A DNA stretch of 64,000 nucleotides from Pseudophaeobacter profundi (GCF_029697505.1 NZ_JARJEF010000007.1:168020-232019); one strand, 5' to 3'; positions 17,737-28,037 are shown, numbered from the stretch's first letter. The notes: generated by a model not told the origin, from the letters alone. Numbers and translations are program-made.

Positions 17737-18669
17737 CTAGGGCTGTTGCGGCGCGCCCAGGTAGGAAACCACACCGGCAATGCTGGCGGCATCGCGCAGA
17801 AGGCGGTTGTGCCCCAGACCCCTTGTCACTTGCAACCTGGCACCGGGCCAGTGCTGCGCAAGGTCTTCAATCTCTGCCAGGGGGACAATCGGGTCGTCGT
17901 GGTCCTGCAGGATCAGCGCGGTCTGGGAAAGCTGCGGCAGCAAGTTCACCGCCTTCAACGCTGAAAAGGGCAGGCCATAGCGGGCCTCAATCCGCTGTTG
18001 CGTTGCCTTGGCCACCCGCTGCGAAAACCCCAGCTGCGCGGCCAGCCGCTGCAAGAAGCCTTCGACATCGGGCATTGGTGCAAGGAACGCCAGACGCTGC
18101 GCCTGCATGCCACGGCTGAGCGCGACAAGCACTGCCGCCGCGCCATTGGAATGGGCCACAACCCCGGCCAGCGGCCCCAGCTGGGCCGCGACCTCTTGCA
18201 CCGTCAGGCGCATTTCGGGCAGTGAACTGCGGCGCCCCGCCGCCGCACCATGCGCTGGCGCATCAAAGGCCACCACCCGGTAGCCCGCTGCCACCAGTGG
18301 CGCGGCAAAGCCCGCCATCTGTCCGGCGCGCCCGCCAAAGCCATGCACCAATAGCACTGTCGGCAGCGGGGCGTCATCCAGAACGCCCTGCCCCGGTGCC
18401 TGATCGCGCCACTCATACAGGGGCACCAGCTCGCCGGTGCTCAGCCGTATCGGCCGCGCCCGCGCCGCCAGCAGCCAGTCACGTTCGTGCCGCGGTAGTT
18501 TCTGGCGTCTTGGCCGGGTGAACAGATATGCCAAGAGCCGGGTCGCGACAGACGGCGCGCAGAAGCTGAGCGTCCCGGTGATACGCTGCATCCATTTGGG
18601 CGCTTGCCGACGGGGCGCAGCGACAGATCGACGGACGACAGTAGGGCGGGCAGACACGGCAGTAACCAT
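17737..18669 (-). CDS. alpha/beta hydrolase
   Basis: A 310-residue alpha/beta hydrolase with a basic N-terminal region. The oxyanion segment is LLVHGFGGRAGQM, the nucleophile elbow is VVAHSNGAAA, the acid lies in DHDDPIVP and the histidine in GLGHNR. The elbow has Ala in place of the usual first Gly of G-x-S-x-G. The ATG at 18669 has AAGGAG close upstream. It is divergent from an HxlR regulator across a twin operator, so it is the probable target of that regulator. Substrate unknown. Confidence 0.85.
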   Translation of the reverse strand: MVTAVSARPTVVRRSVAAPRRQAPKWMQRITGTLSFCAPSVATRLLAYLFTRPRRQKLPRHERDWLLAARARPIRLSTGELVPLYEWRDQAPGQGVLDDAPLPTVLLVHGFGGRAGQMAGFAAPLVAAGYRVVAFDAPAHGAAAGRRSSLPEMRLTVQEVAAQLGPLAGVVAHSNGAAAVLVALSRGMQAQRLAFLAPMPDVEGFLQRLAAQLGFSQRVAKATQQRIEARYGLPFSALKAVNLLPQLSQTALILQDHDDPIVPLAEIEDLAQHWPGARLQVTRGLGHNRLLRDAASIAGVVSYLGAPQQP

Positions 18670-18694
18670 GGGGCACTCCTTCAGGAACAAGTCG

Positions 18695-18733
18695 GTTCTA
18701 TTTTAGAACTTATTATCAGTTCCATTTGAGAAC
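18695..18733. promoter_or_regulatory. twin HxlR operator
   Basis: Two 15-base inverted repeats of the form GTTC-N7-GAAC occur at 18695-18709 (GTTCTATTTTAGAAC) and 18719-18733 (GTTCCATTTGAGAAC). They share 13 of 15 bases and start 24 bases apart. They fill the space between the hydrolase and the HxlR gene. Binding by the adjacent HxlR protein is inferred. Confidence 0.7.
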
Positions 18734-18761
18734 TCTGTCAACCCATGATAAGACTCCGCCT

Positions 18762-19283
18762 ATGAAATGGCATGATCTCAACGAGGACGCCTGCCCCCTG
18801 GCCCGCGCCATGGGCGTGGTTGGCGACCGCTGGACCCTTCTTATCCTACGGGAATGTTTCCTTGGGGTGCGCCGGTTTGACGGGTTTCAAAAACGCCTTG
18901 GCGTCACCCGCCACCTGCTGGCAGAGCGCCTAAAACGTTTGGAAACAATGGGGGTACTTGAACGCCGCCCCTATCAGCAGCGACCGCTGCGGCATGAATA
19001 CCGGCTAACCCCCAGCGGCAAGAGCTTTGCACCGGTGTTGCTGGCGATGCAGGGCTGGGCCGAACACAACCTGCCCAGCCCCACGCCAACGCCCTTTACC
19101 TTTGTCACCCGCGATAGCGGCGCAGAGGTCGACCCGGTCGTGATCGACCGCAAGAGCGGGCAAGAACTGACCCATCGCACAGTTTTGATGGTGCCCAAAC
19201 CCGCCAGCGACCAAAGCGCAGCAGACCTGCCCAGAACAGATCAGGCTGAGGGTGCAGCTGTTGCCGGGCCAAAGGCAAAGTAG
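18762..19283 (+). CDS. HxlR family transcriptional regulator
   Basis: A 173-residue winged-helix regulator with the hallmark N-terminus CPLARAMGVVGDRWTLLILR containing the conserved early Cys (used as a redox or electrophile sensor in some members such as YodB and HypR), then FDGFQKRLGVTRHLLAERL as recognition region. A C-terminal tail of about 65 residues goes beyond the usual HxlR length. The start at 18762 (MKWHDLNEDAC) is chosen by family fit. It probably represses itself and the divergent hydrolase through the twin operator. Confidence 0.88.
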   Translation: MKWHDLNEDACPLARAMGVVGDRWTLLILRECFLGVRRFDGFQKRLGVTRHLLAERLKRLETMGVLERRPYQQRPLRHEYRLTPSGKSFAPVLLAMQGWAEHNLPSPTPTPFTFVTRDSGAEVDPVVIDRKSGQELTHRTVLMVPKPASDQSAADLPRTDQAEGAAVAGPKAK

Positions 19284-19324
19284 GGTCAAAGATCAGACCC
19301 CAGCCACCCGGCAAACCGCCCCTG

Positions 19325-21512
<2,188 letters not shown>

Positions 21513-21537
21513 CCACCGCAGAGCGCACGGCCCGACC

Positions 21538-22203
21538 CTAGGAAACTGGCACCGCCATCCCATTGAAGATCAGCTGCAGATACTGCGCCGCGATGGCTTC
21601 GGGCGGCACCGGGTCTGCAACCCGATTCCAATGGGGGATCCAGTTCAGCGCGCCAAAGACCGCCGCCGCCACCAGCCGGGGGTCGCAGGGCCGCAGACTG
21701 CCCTCGGCAACACCTTGGCTGATCAGATCCCGCAGTAGAAAATCAACCTCGGCCTTGCTGGCCCGCAGCGCCGCGCGACGCGCTGGCGACAGGCTTTGCT
21801 CGCGCACCATGGCAATCGTGGCGCCAAGATCGGTGGACACCCAGGAACAATAGCCCCGGATCAGTAATGCAATGCGATCCACCACCGGCAGGCTCTCATC
21901 CTGGCTCTGCCGCATGGTCTGCCCCAGAAACTCCAACCCCAGCAGGTGGCAGCCAAACAGGATATCTTCCTTACTTTCAACGTAGTAATAGATTGTTCGC
22001 TTGGTGATTTTCAGGGCCGCTGCGATGTCTTCAAGCGATGTCTGCTCATACCCGTGATCATTGAACAACCGCGCCCCCGCCTGCAAGACCGCGCGCCGCT
22101 TGGCCTCTCGCTTGGCGTCGCGGCTGGCACCCGGGTCAGGTGCCGCGCTGGCATCGGGGGAGGTCCAGCAGGATTGCTCTGCCTTCTTTTTACTGTCGCG
22201 CAC
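21538..22203 (-). CDS. TetR family transcriptional regulator
   Basis: A 221-residue TetR protein. The helix-turn-helix lies at about residues 36-80 (AVLQAGARLFNDHGYEQTSL, then ITKRTIYYYVESKEDIL). The C-terminal ligand domain is of the type found with acyl-CoA catabolic operons. The start is a GTG at 22203 with GGGAGG 3-8 bases upstream. It is divergent from the thiolase-led operon and is its likely repressor, with an acyl-CoA or related compound as inducer (inference). Confidence 0.88.
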   Translation of the reverse strand: MRDSKKKAEQSCWTSPDASAAPDPGASRDAKREAKRRAVLQAGARLFNDHGYEQTSLEDIAAALKITKRTIYYYVESKEDILFGCHLLGLEFLGQTMRQSQDESLPVVDRIALLIRGYCSWVSTDLGATIAMVREQSLSPARRAALRASKAEVDFLLRDLISQGVAEGSLRPCDPRLVAAAVFGALNWIPHWNRVADPVPPEAIAAQYLQLIFNGMAVPVS

Positions 22204-22256
22204 ACCTGCCTCCCTTTGCCCCTGGTGTTTGGCCCGCCGTGTTTATGACGCGCGGT

Positions 22257-22328
22257 AATTACACCTGCCAGTTACATCAAGATTGACCTTTTTGCCAGCC
22301 GATACAATAGTAACCCGCAAGTGTAATT
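22257..22328. promoter_or_regulatory. candidate TetR operator/promoter region of the acyl-CoA operon
   Basis: Perfect 8-base inverted arms AATTACAC (22257-22264) and GTGTAATT (22321-22328) flank a segment with TTGACC at 22283-22288, a plausible -35. Related TTACA half-sites also occur between the arms. Operator function for the divergent TetR protein is inferred from position. Confidence 0.4.
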
Positions 22329-22364
22329 TTATCCCGACGCAGAGCTGCACCAAGGAGAACACCA

Positions 22365-23549
22365 ATGACATCAGATGTACTGGTTGCCGGAGTGGGCATG
22401 ACCAATTTTGCCAAGCCCGGTCAAAACGCCCCCTATACCGAAATGGGAGCCGCCGCGCTGCGCGATGCTCTGGCGGATGCGGGCCTGCCCTATGACGCGG
22501 TGCAGCAGGCCTATGCGGGCTATGTCTATGGCGACAGCACCTGCGGTCAGGCAGTGCTCTATAAGGTGGGCATGACCGGCATTCCGGTGATGAATGTGAA
22601 CAACAACTGCTCCACCGGATCGACCGCCCTGTTCATGGCGCGCCAGGCGGTGCAGTCCGGCGCGGTGGATGTGGCGCTGGCACTGGGGTTTGAACATATG
22701 CAACCCGGCGCGCTGACCTCGCATTGGGACGACCGCCCCAGCCCCTTTGATGCCTTTGACGCCGAGACCGACGATCTGGTCGGCCACCCAGAGATTCCGC
22801 TGGCGCTGCGCTATTTTGGCGGCGCCGGTAAATCCCACATGGAGAAACACGGCTCCTCCCTCACCGATCTGGCCCGCATCCGCGCCAAGGCCAGCCGCCA
22901 TGCGGTGAACAACCCGCTGGCCCTGTTCCGGCAGGAATTGTCGCCTCAGGACGTGCTGGACAGCCCGATGATCTGGGAAGGCGTGATGACCCGGCTGATG
23001 GCCTGCCCCCCCACCTGTGGCGCCGCCGCCGCTATCGTGGTCAGCGAAGATTACGCCAGGAAACACGGGCTAAATCAGGCGGTGCGCATCAAAGGTCAGG
23101 CGATGACCACCGACTATGCCTCGACCTTTGAGGCCCACGACATGATGCAGCTGGTCGGCTATGACATGACCGCAGCCGCCGCCAAACAGGTGCAGGAACA
23201 GACCGGCATCGGTATCGAAGACGTGGATGTGGTCGAGCTGCACGACTGTTTCGCCCATAACGAAATGATCACCTACGAGGGCCTGGGTCTTTGCCCCGAA
23301 GGCGGCGCCAGCAAGTTCATCGCGGATGGCGACAACACCTATGGCGGCAAATATGTCACCAACCCATCAGGCGGGCTGTTGTCCAAGGGGCATCCGCTGG
23401 GCGCCACCGGCCTGGCGCAATGCTACGAGCTGACGCGGCAATTGCGCGGCACCGCCGGGCCAACGCAGGTCGCGGGCGCGCGCACCGCACTGCAGCATAA
23501 CCTTGGTCTGGGCGGCGCCTGTGTCATCACCCTGTACCAGGCAGCCTGA
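22365..23549 (+). CDS. SCP-x-type thiolase (lipid-transfer protein/thiolase)
   Basis: A 394-residue thiolase-superfamily protein of the SCP-x/non-specific lipid-transfer type, which cleaves 3-ketoacyl-CoA with unusual, often branched or cyclic, chains. The nucleophile Cys is in NNNCSTGSTALF near residue 84; the second conserved part is ELHDCFAHNE near 291 and the third GHPLGATGLAQ near 345. CAAGGAGA precedes the ATG. It is the first gene of the six-gene operon controlled by the divergent TetR gene. Confidence 0.88.
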   Translation: MTSDVLVAGVGMTNFAKPGQNAPYTEMGAAALRDALADAGLPYDAVQQAYAGYVYGDSTCGQAVLYKVGMTGIPVMNVNNNCSTGSTALFMARQAVQSGAVDVALALGFEHMQPGALTSHWDDRPSPFDAFDAETDDLVGHPEIPLALRYFGGAGKSHMEKHGSSLTDLARIRAKASRHAVNNPLALFRQELSPQDVLDSPMIWEGVMTRLMACPPTCGAAAAIVVSEDYARKHGLNQAVRIKGQAMTTDYASTFEAHDMMQLVGYDMTAAAAKQVQEQTGIGIEDVDVVELHDCFAHNEMITYEGLGLCPEGGASKFIADGDNTYGGKYVTNPSGGLLSKGHPLGATGLAQCYELTRQLRGTAGPTQVAGARTALQHNLGLGGACVITLYQAA

Positions 23550-23559
23550 GGAGCGCCAC

Positions 23560-24006
23560 ATGATTGACCGATCTTTCATTGGCCGCAGTTTTCCGCCGCT
23601 GCATGTAGATGTAGAGGCAGGCCAGCTGCGCGCCTTTGCCCGCGCCACCGGCCAGCGTGACCCGATCTACTGGGACGAGGAGGCCGCCAAAGCCGCAGGC
23701 TATCGCGCCCTGCCCGCACCGCTGACCTTTCTGTTCACGCTGGATCAGGAGCGCGAGGACCGGTTCTATTTCATCAACGCCATGGGCATTGAACTGGGCC
23801 ATGTGCTGCATGGCGAACAGGCCTTTACCTATGGTGCGCCGATCTGCGCCGGGGACCGCGTGACCCTCACCTGCACCTGCATGGACATCTACGACAAAAA
23901 GGGCGGCGCCATGGAGTTTGTCATCCTGAAAACCCAAGCCACAAATCAGCTGGGCGAAGATCTGGGCGGCATGACCGGCACCATCGTCGTGAGGGATCCA
24001 AAATGA
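23560..24006 (+). CDS. MaoC-like N-terminal (FAS1-type) hydratase domain protein
   Basis: A 148-residue hot-dog fold protein of the MaoC_dehydrat_N type: it begins IDRSFIGRSFPPLHVDVEAG and has ARATGQRDPIYWDEEAAKAA and LPAPLTF. Such half-domains form a heterodimeric enoyl-CoA hydratase with a catalytic MaoC partner, which is the next gene; the two overlap by four bases (24003-24006). GAGGAG lies upstream of the ATG at 23560; a longer frame back to 23503 lies in the thiolase gene and is not used. Confidence 0.85.
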   Translation: MIDRSFIGRSFPPLHVDVEAGQLRAFARATGQRDPIYWDEEAAKAAGYRALPAPLTFLFTLDQEREDRFYFINAMGIELGHVLHGEQAFTYGAPICAGDRVTLTCTCMDIYDKKGGAMEFVILKTQATNQLGEDLGGMTGTIVVRDPK

Positions 24007-24425
24007 GCATCTTTGCACATGACGTGACCTTTGCCGGGGTGGACGTGGGCGACAGCCTGCCCGCCGTGACCTCAAAACCCATCAGCCGTACCACGCTGGC
24101 GCTGTTTGCCGGCGCCTCTGGCGATCACAATCCGATCCATATCGACATTGATTTTGCCAAGGCCGCCGGCATGCCGGATGTCTTTGCCCATGGCATGCTG
24201 GGCATGGCCTATCTGGGCCACCTGCTGACGGCCTGGGTACCACAGCGCGCGGTACGGGAATTCTCTACCAGGTTTGTCGCCATCACCCAGGTGCATGCGG
24301 TGGTGACCTGCACCGGCCGCGTGGTGGAGAAACGCGAGGGCAATCTGGTGGCGCTGGAGATTGAGGCCGCAGATCAGAATGGTGACGTAAAACTGGCAGG
24401 CCAGGCACTGGTGGAACTGCCCTAG
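24003..24425 (+). CDS. MaoC-like enoyl-CoA hydratase
   Basis: A 140-residue MaoC hydratase with the catalytic signature GASGDHNPIHIDIDFAKAAG (Asp and His of hydratase 2) followed by DVFAHGMLGMAYLG. It would hydrate a trans-2-enoyl-CoA to a 3-hydroxyacyl-CoA. Its start overlaps the stop of the preceding half-domain gene, consistent with a two-subunit enzyme as known for actinobacterial side-chain hydratases (analogy, not proof). Confidence 0.88.
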   Translation: MSIFAHDVTFAGVDVGDSLPAVTSKPISRTTLALFAGASGDHNPIHIDIDFAKAAGMPDVFAHGMLGMAYLGHLLTAWVPQRAVREFSTRFVAITQVHAVVTCTGRVVEKREGNLVALEIEAADQNGDVKLAGQALVELP

Positions 24426-24436
24426 CGATAACAGCA

Positions 24437-24482
24437 GCCCGCCCATGGGGGCGGACGGGCGCGACCCGGCCAAAGGCCGGGT
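24437..24482 (+). promoter_or_regulatory. paired intra-operon hairpins
   Basis: Two adjacent stems lie in the 92-base gap inside the operon: GCCCGCCC pairs with GGACGGGC (24437-24460, one mismatch), and ACCCGGCC-AAA-GGCCGGGT (24464-24482) is a perfect 8-bp hairpin. Neither is followed by a T run. They may be an mRNA processing or stability site that sets different levels of the genes on each side. Confidence 0.5.
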
Positions 24483-24517
24483 GGGCCTTCAACTGAGAAT
24501 GAAACGGAACTTGAACC

Positions 24518-25345
24518 ATGACAAAACTTGCAGGCAAAACCGCCTATGTCACCGGCGCCGGTCGCGGCATTGGCCGCTCAATTGCGCTGAAACTGGCCGG
24601 GGATGGCGCCAATGTGGTGCTGAACGATCTGGACGCGGACCCCGCGCAGCAGGTGGTGGCAGAGATCGAAGCCATGGGCGGCAAGGCCCTGGCCGTTGCC
24701 GGATCAGTCACCGCCCCCGGCTTTGCCAATGACTTCATCCAGGCGGGCAGCGACAGGTTTGGTGGCCTCGACATTATCGTCAACAATGCCGGCTACACCT
24801 GGGATGGCTTCATCGGCAAGATGAGCGACGAACAGTTTGACGCCATGATCGACGTGCACCTGAAAGCGCCGTTTCAGATCATGCGTGCTGCCGCGCCCTT
24901 TATCGCCGAACAGGTGGCCATCGAGACCGCCGAAGGGCGCGAGGTGTTTCGCAAGGTGGTGAATATCTCCTCTATCTCGGGCACCGGCGGCAATGCAGGC
25001 CAGGCCAACTACTCTGCCGCCAAATCCGGCGTCATTGGATTGACCAAGACCATGGCGAAAGAATGGGGGCGCTTTAAGGTCAACGTCAACGCGGTGGCCT
25101 TTGGCATGATCTCCACCCGGCTGACCGAAGCGACGGATGAAAAGAAATCCATCGAGGTGGAAGGCAACAAGGTCGCGATTGGCATCCCCAAGAAACTGGT
25201 GCAGGGCATGGAAATGATGATCCCGCTGGGCCGTGCAGGCACTGCCGAAGAAGCCGCCGGTGGCGTCTATCTCTTCTGCATTCCCGAAAGCAACTATGTC
25301 TCGGGGCAGACGCTGATCGTCGGCGGTGGTTTCGGCGGCTCCTGA
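24518..25345 (+). CDS. short-chain dehydrogenase, 3-hydroxyacyl-CoA dehydrogenase-like
   Basis: A 275-residue FabG-like SDR with cofactor loop TGAGRGIGRSIA, NNAG near residue 91, and active-site Ser (ISSISG) and YSAAKSG (Tyr-x3-Lys) near residue 165. A loop of about 20 extra residues near the C-terminus (TDEKKSIEVEGNKVAIGIPK) is longer than in FabG. In this operon it most likely oxidises the 3-hydroxyacyl-CoA made by the MaoC pair. Substrate unknown. Confidence 0.87.
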   Translation: MTKLAGKTAYVTGAGRGIGRSIALKLAGDGANVVLNDLDADPAQQVVAEIEAMGGKALAVAGSVTAPGFANDFIQAGSDRFGGLDIIVNNAGYTWDGFIGKMSDEQFDAMIDVHLKAPFQIMRAAAPFIAEQVAIETAEGREVFRKVVNISSISGTGGNAGQANYSAAKSGVIGLTKTMAKEWGRFKVNVNAVAFGMISTRLTEATDEKKSIEVEGNKVAIGIPKKLVQGMEMMIPLGRAGTAEEAAGGVYLFCIPESNYVSGQTLIVGGGFGGS

Positions 25346-25407
25346 GGCAACAGGGGCGGGGCCGACCGCGCCCCACCCCACGAGACGTGCACAACAGGGA
25401 GGGCAGG

Positions 25408-26508
25408 ATGCTCCAAGGGATACGCATTATCGAAGTGGAAGGCCTCGGCCCCGGCCCCTTTGCCGCCATGTGGCTGGCCGATATGGGCGCCGATGTGATC
25501 TGCGTCCATCGCAAGGGCGGTGGCGTCACCCCCGGAATGCCGGAACGCTCAGTGCTGGATCGCGGCAAACGCTCGATCGAGTTGGATCTGAAAGACCCCA
25601 ATGACATCAAAACCTTTCTGGCGCTGGTCGCCACGGCGGATGGGCTGATCGAAGGCTTTCGCCCCGGCGTGATGGAACGGCTTGGTATTGGCCCAAAGGC
25701 CTGCCAGGCGGTAAACCCGGGCCTGGTCTTTGGCCGGATGACCGGCTGGGGTCAGGACAGTGCGCTGGCGCAGACTGCCGGCCATGATCTGAATTATATC
25801 TCGCTCTCCGGCGCGCTTTGGTATGCGTCCAATCCGGGCGATGCGCCGCTGACGCCCGCCACGCTGGTTGGTGATATCGGCGGCGGTGCGATGTATCTGG
25901 TGGCCGGTATGCTGGCCGGGCTGCTGCGGGCAAAAACCAGCGGTGTCGGCACTGTGGTCGATGCGGCAATTTATGATGGCTCTGCCCATATGATGAACCT
26001 GCTGATGAGCATCCGCCAGGCCGGGGGCTTTGGCGAGACACGCGGGCAGAACCTGCTGGATGGCCCACATTGGAGCCGCTCTTACGCCTGTGCCGATGGC
26101 GGCTACATGACGGTGCAATGCCTGGAACCCAAATTCTACGCGCAGTTTCTGTCGCTGATGGGGCTGGCAGAGGATGCGGAGTTCAAACATCAGTTCGACA
26201 CCAGCACTTGGCCCGTGCTGACCGCGCGGCTGGCCGGGATCTTTGCCGCCCAGCCCCGCGCCCATTGGGCGGCGCTGTTTGACGGCACCGATGCCTGCGT
26301 TGCCCCGGTACTCAGCCCCGATGAGGCCCTGCAACATCCGATGAATGCCCGTGGCACCTGGGTTGAACAGGACGGCGTGTTGCAGGCCGCCCCCGCCCCG
26401 CGTTTTGATCACAGCCCGGCGTGGCAGCCCACTGCCCCCCCCGAGCGCGGCCAAGACAGCACCAACATCCTGGCCGAACTCGGCCTTATCAAGGAAGACC
26501 CACGATGA
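25408..26508 (+). CDS. CaiB/BaiF family CoA transferase or alpha-methylacyl-CoA racemase
   Basis: A 366-residue class III CoA-transferase family protein. It begins MLQGIRIIEVEGLGPGPFAA and contains AGHDLNYISLSGAL, which matches the GHD-NY-LSG motif of alpha-methylacyl-CoA racemases more than that of formyl-CoA transferases. That would fit a 2-methyl-branched substrate. The ATG at 25408 has AGGGAGG upstream. Its last codons overlap the start of the dehydrogenase gene (ATGA). Racemase versus transferase cannot be settled from sequence alone. Confidence 0.85.
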   Translation: MLQGIRIIEVEGLGPGPFAAMWLADMGADVICVHRKGGGVTPGMPERSVLDRGKRSIELDLKDPNDIKTFLALVATADGLIEGFRPGVMERLGIGPKACQAVNPGLVFGRMTGWGQDSALAQTAGHDLNYISLSGALWYASNPGDAPLTPATLVGDIGGGAMYLVAGMLAGLLRAKTSGVGTVVDAAIYDGSAHMMNLLMSIRQAGGFGETRGQNLLDGPHWSRSYACADGGYMTVQCLEPKFYAQFLSLMGLAEDAEFKHQFDTSTWPVLTARLAGIFAAQPRAHWAALFDGTDACVAPVLSPDEALQHPMNARGTWVEQDGVLQAAPAPRFDHSPAWQPTAPPERGQDSTNILAELGLIKEDPR

Positions 26509-27662
26509 CCTCTCATATTTCTCCCTGGATGGATGACGAACTGACCATGCTGCAGGAGTCCTTGCGCGATTTTTATGCCAAGGAAATGGTCCCGCATGAA
26601 AAACGCTGGCAGGAACAGGGCCATATCGACCGCGACTTCTGGTACAAGGCGGGCGAATTTGGCATTCTCTGCGCGTCGGTGCCAGTAGAATATGGCGGCA
26701 TGGGCGGCGATTTTCGCCACGAGGCGGTGATTACCACCGAACAATTCCGCGCCGCCGGCTTTTCCGGTTTTGGCAATTCGGTCCATAGCCAGATCTGTGC
26801 GGGCTATATCCTCGATTATGGCTCTGAGGCGCAGAAAAAGCGCTGGCTGCCCAAGATGGCCAGCGGCGAGATGGTCTGCGCCATCGCCATGACAGAGCCC
26901 GGCACCGGATCCGATCTGCAGAACATCAAGACCACCGCCAAGCTGGACGGCAATGAATATGTCCTCAATGGTTCGAAGACCTTTATCACCAATGGCCAGC
27001 AGGCCGATCTGATCATTGTGGTCGCCAAGACAGACCCGACACTGGGCGCCAAAGGTATTTCACTGATTGTGGTGGAGACCGCCGAGGCTCCCGGTTTTGC
27101 CCGCGGGCGCAATCTGGAAAAGCTTGGCCTCAAGAGCCAGGACACATCCGAGCTGTTCTTTGACACTGTGCGAGTGCCTCCGGAAAACCTGCTGGGCGGC
27201 CGCGAGGGCCAGGGATTTTATCAGCTTATGAAATCGCTGCCACAGGAGCGCCTGGTGGTGGCCCTGGGCGGCGCTGCCGCGATGGAAAAGGCGCTGGAGG
27301 AAACCGTCGCCTACACGGCTGAACGCCGCGCCTTTGGCAAGCCGCTGCTGGAGATGCAGAACACCCGCTTCAAACTGGCCGAGGTCAAGACCGTGGCCCA
27401 TATTGCGCGGGTCTTTCTGGATGACTGTATCGCCAAACATCTGCGCGGTGAACTGGATGCCACCACGGCATCCATGGCAAAATGGTGGGTGACCCAGATG
27501 CAATGCGACACCATGGATGAATGCCTGCAGCTCTTTGGCGGCTATGGCTATATGTCGGACTATCCGATTTCGACCATGTATGCCGACGCGCGGGTGCAAA
27601 AAATCTATGGTGGCGCAAATGAGATCATGAAAGAGCTGATCGCCCGCAGCCTGACCGACTGA
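26505..27662 (+). CDS. acyl-CoA dehydrogenase, long-chain (ACADL)-like
   Basis: A 385-residue FAD enzyme introducing the 2,3 double bond in acyl-CoA. It has the flavin segment AMTEPGTGSDLQNIKTTA near residue 128. The C-terminal IYGGANEIMKELIAR lacks the Glu found in medium-chain enzymes at this place, while LPQERL near 245 carries the catalytic Glu as in the long-chain and isovaleryl types. Start at 26505, overlapping the preceding stop. It is the last gene of the operon and is followed by a GC-rich hairpin. Confidence 0.9.
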   Translation: MTSHISPWMDDELTMLQESLRDFYAKEMVPHEKRWQEQGHIDRDFWYKAGEFGILCASVPVEYGGMGGDFRHEAVITTEQFRAAGFSGFGNSVHSQICAGYILDYGSEAQKKRWLPKMASGEMVCAIAMTEPGTGSDLQNIKTTAKLDGNEYVLNGSKTFITNGQQADLIIVVAKTDPTLGAKGISLIVVETAEAPGFARGRNLEKLGLKSQDTSELFFDTVRVPPENLLGGREGQGFYQLMKSLPQERLVVALGGAAAMEKALEETVAYTAERRAFGKPLLEMQNTRFKLAEVKTVAHIARVFLDDCIAKHLRGELDATTASMAKWWVTQMQCDTMDECLQLFGGYGYMSDYPISTMYADARVQKIYGGANEIMKELIARSLTD

Positions 27663-27675
27663 CCCGCCGCGCAGC

Positions 27676-27693
27676 CCCCGGCCTGCGCCGGGG
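27676..27693 (+). terminator. hairpin after the acyl-CoA operon
   Basis: A perfect 7-bp stem CCCCGGC-CTGC-GCCGGGG lies 14 bases after the dehydrogenase stop. No T run follows, so it may be a 3' end stabiliser or a weak terminator. Confidence 0.5.
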
Positions 27694-27732
27694 TCTGCCA
27701 TGTAGCAGGCGCACCCACCCGCCCCTGCACAA

Positions 27733-27831
27733 AGAGCATATTGCGCAAAGTGGGGACCGGTAACGCGCGACATGAAAAATCAATAGGGAGAGCCAGTCGC
27801 GTGAATGCAGATGAACACGACAAGCTTCAGG
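27733..27831 (+). repeat. dispersed ~100-bp repeat, copy C
   Basis: It starts AGAGCATATTGCGCAAA and ends GACAAGCTTCAGG, with GTGGGGACCGGT and AAAAATCAAT inside, aligning along its whole length with the reverse of the copy at 54674-54777. The stop codon of the minus-strand 54-residue gene (27827-27829) lies in its right end. Confidence 0.65.
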
Positions 27832-27991
27832 ATTTTTTCGTTTTTTCCGCCGCAGCCTTCATCCGTTCCAACAGGGCGGATTTATCATCGCGCTTGTCAT
27901 AGGGGTTTTTCTGGCTGCCTTTGGCATTGTGCTCGGCGTGCCGGGGTTTGTTGCTGCCCATACGCGGGCCGCCTTTTTTGCTGTAATCCAT
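27827..27991 (-). CDS. 54-residue basic conserved-type protein, unknown function
   Basis: Reading the minus strand from 27991 gives MDYSKKGGPRMGSNKPRHAE and continues with NAKGSQKNPYDKRDD and a terminal KAAAEKTKKS. The protein is very hydrophilic and Lys-rich with no hydrophobic core, so it is probably disordered or nucleic-acid associated. I recall very similar short proteins in other Roseobacter genomes, but cannot name a family. AAAGG lies upstream of the ATG. It sits alone between the acyl-CoA operon and the GNAT gene. Confidence 0.7.
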   Translation of the reverse strand: MDYSKKGGPRMGSNKPRHAEHNAKGSQKNPYDKRDDKSALLERMKAAAEKTKKS

Positions 27992-28037
27992 GTCGATGGC
28001 CTTTGGTTAGGGACTGCAAGGGTGATGATATAGTTTG

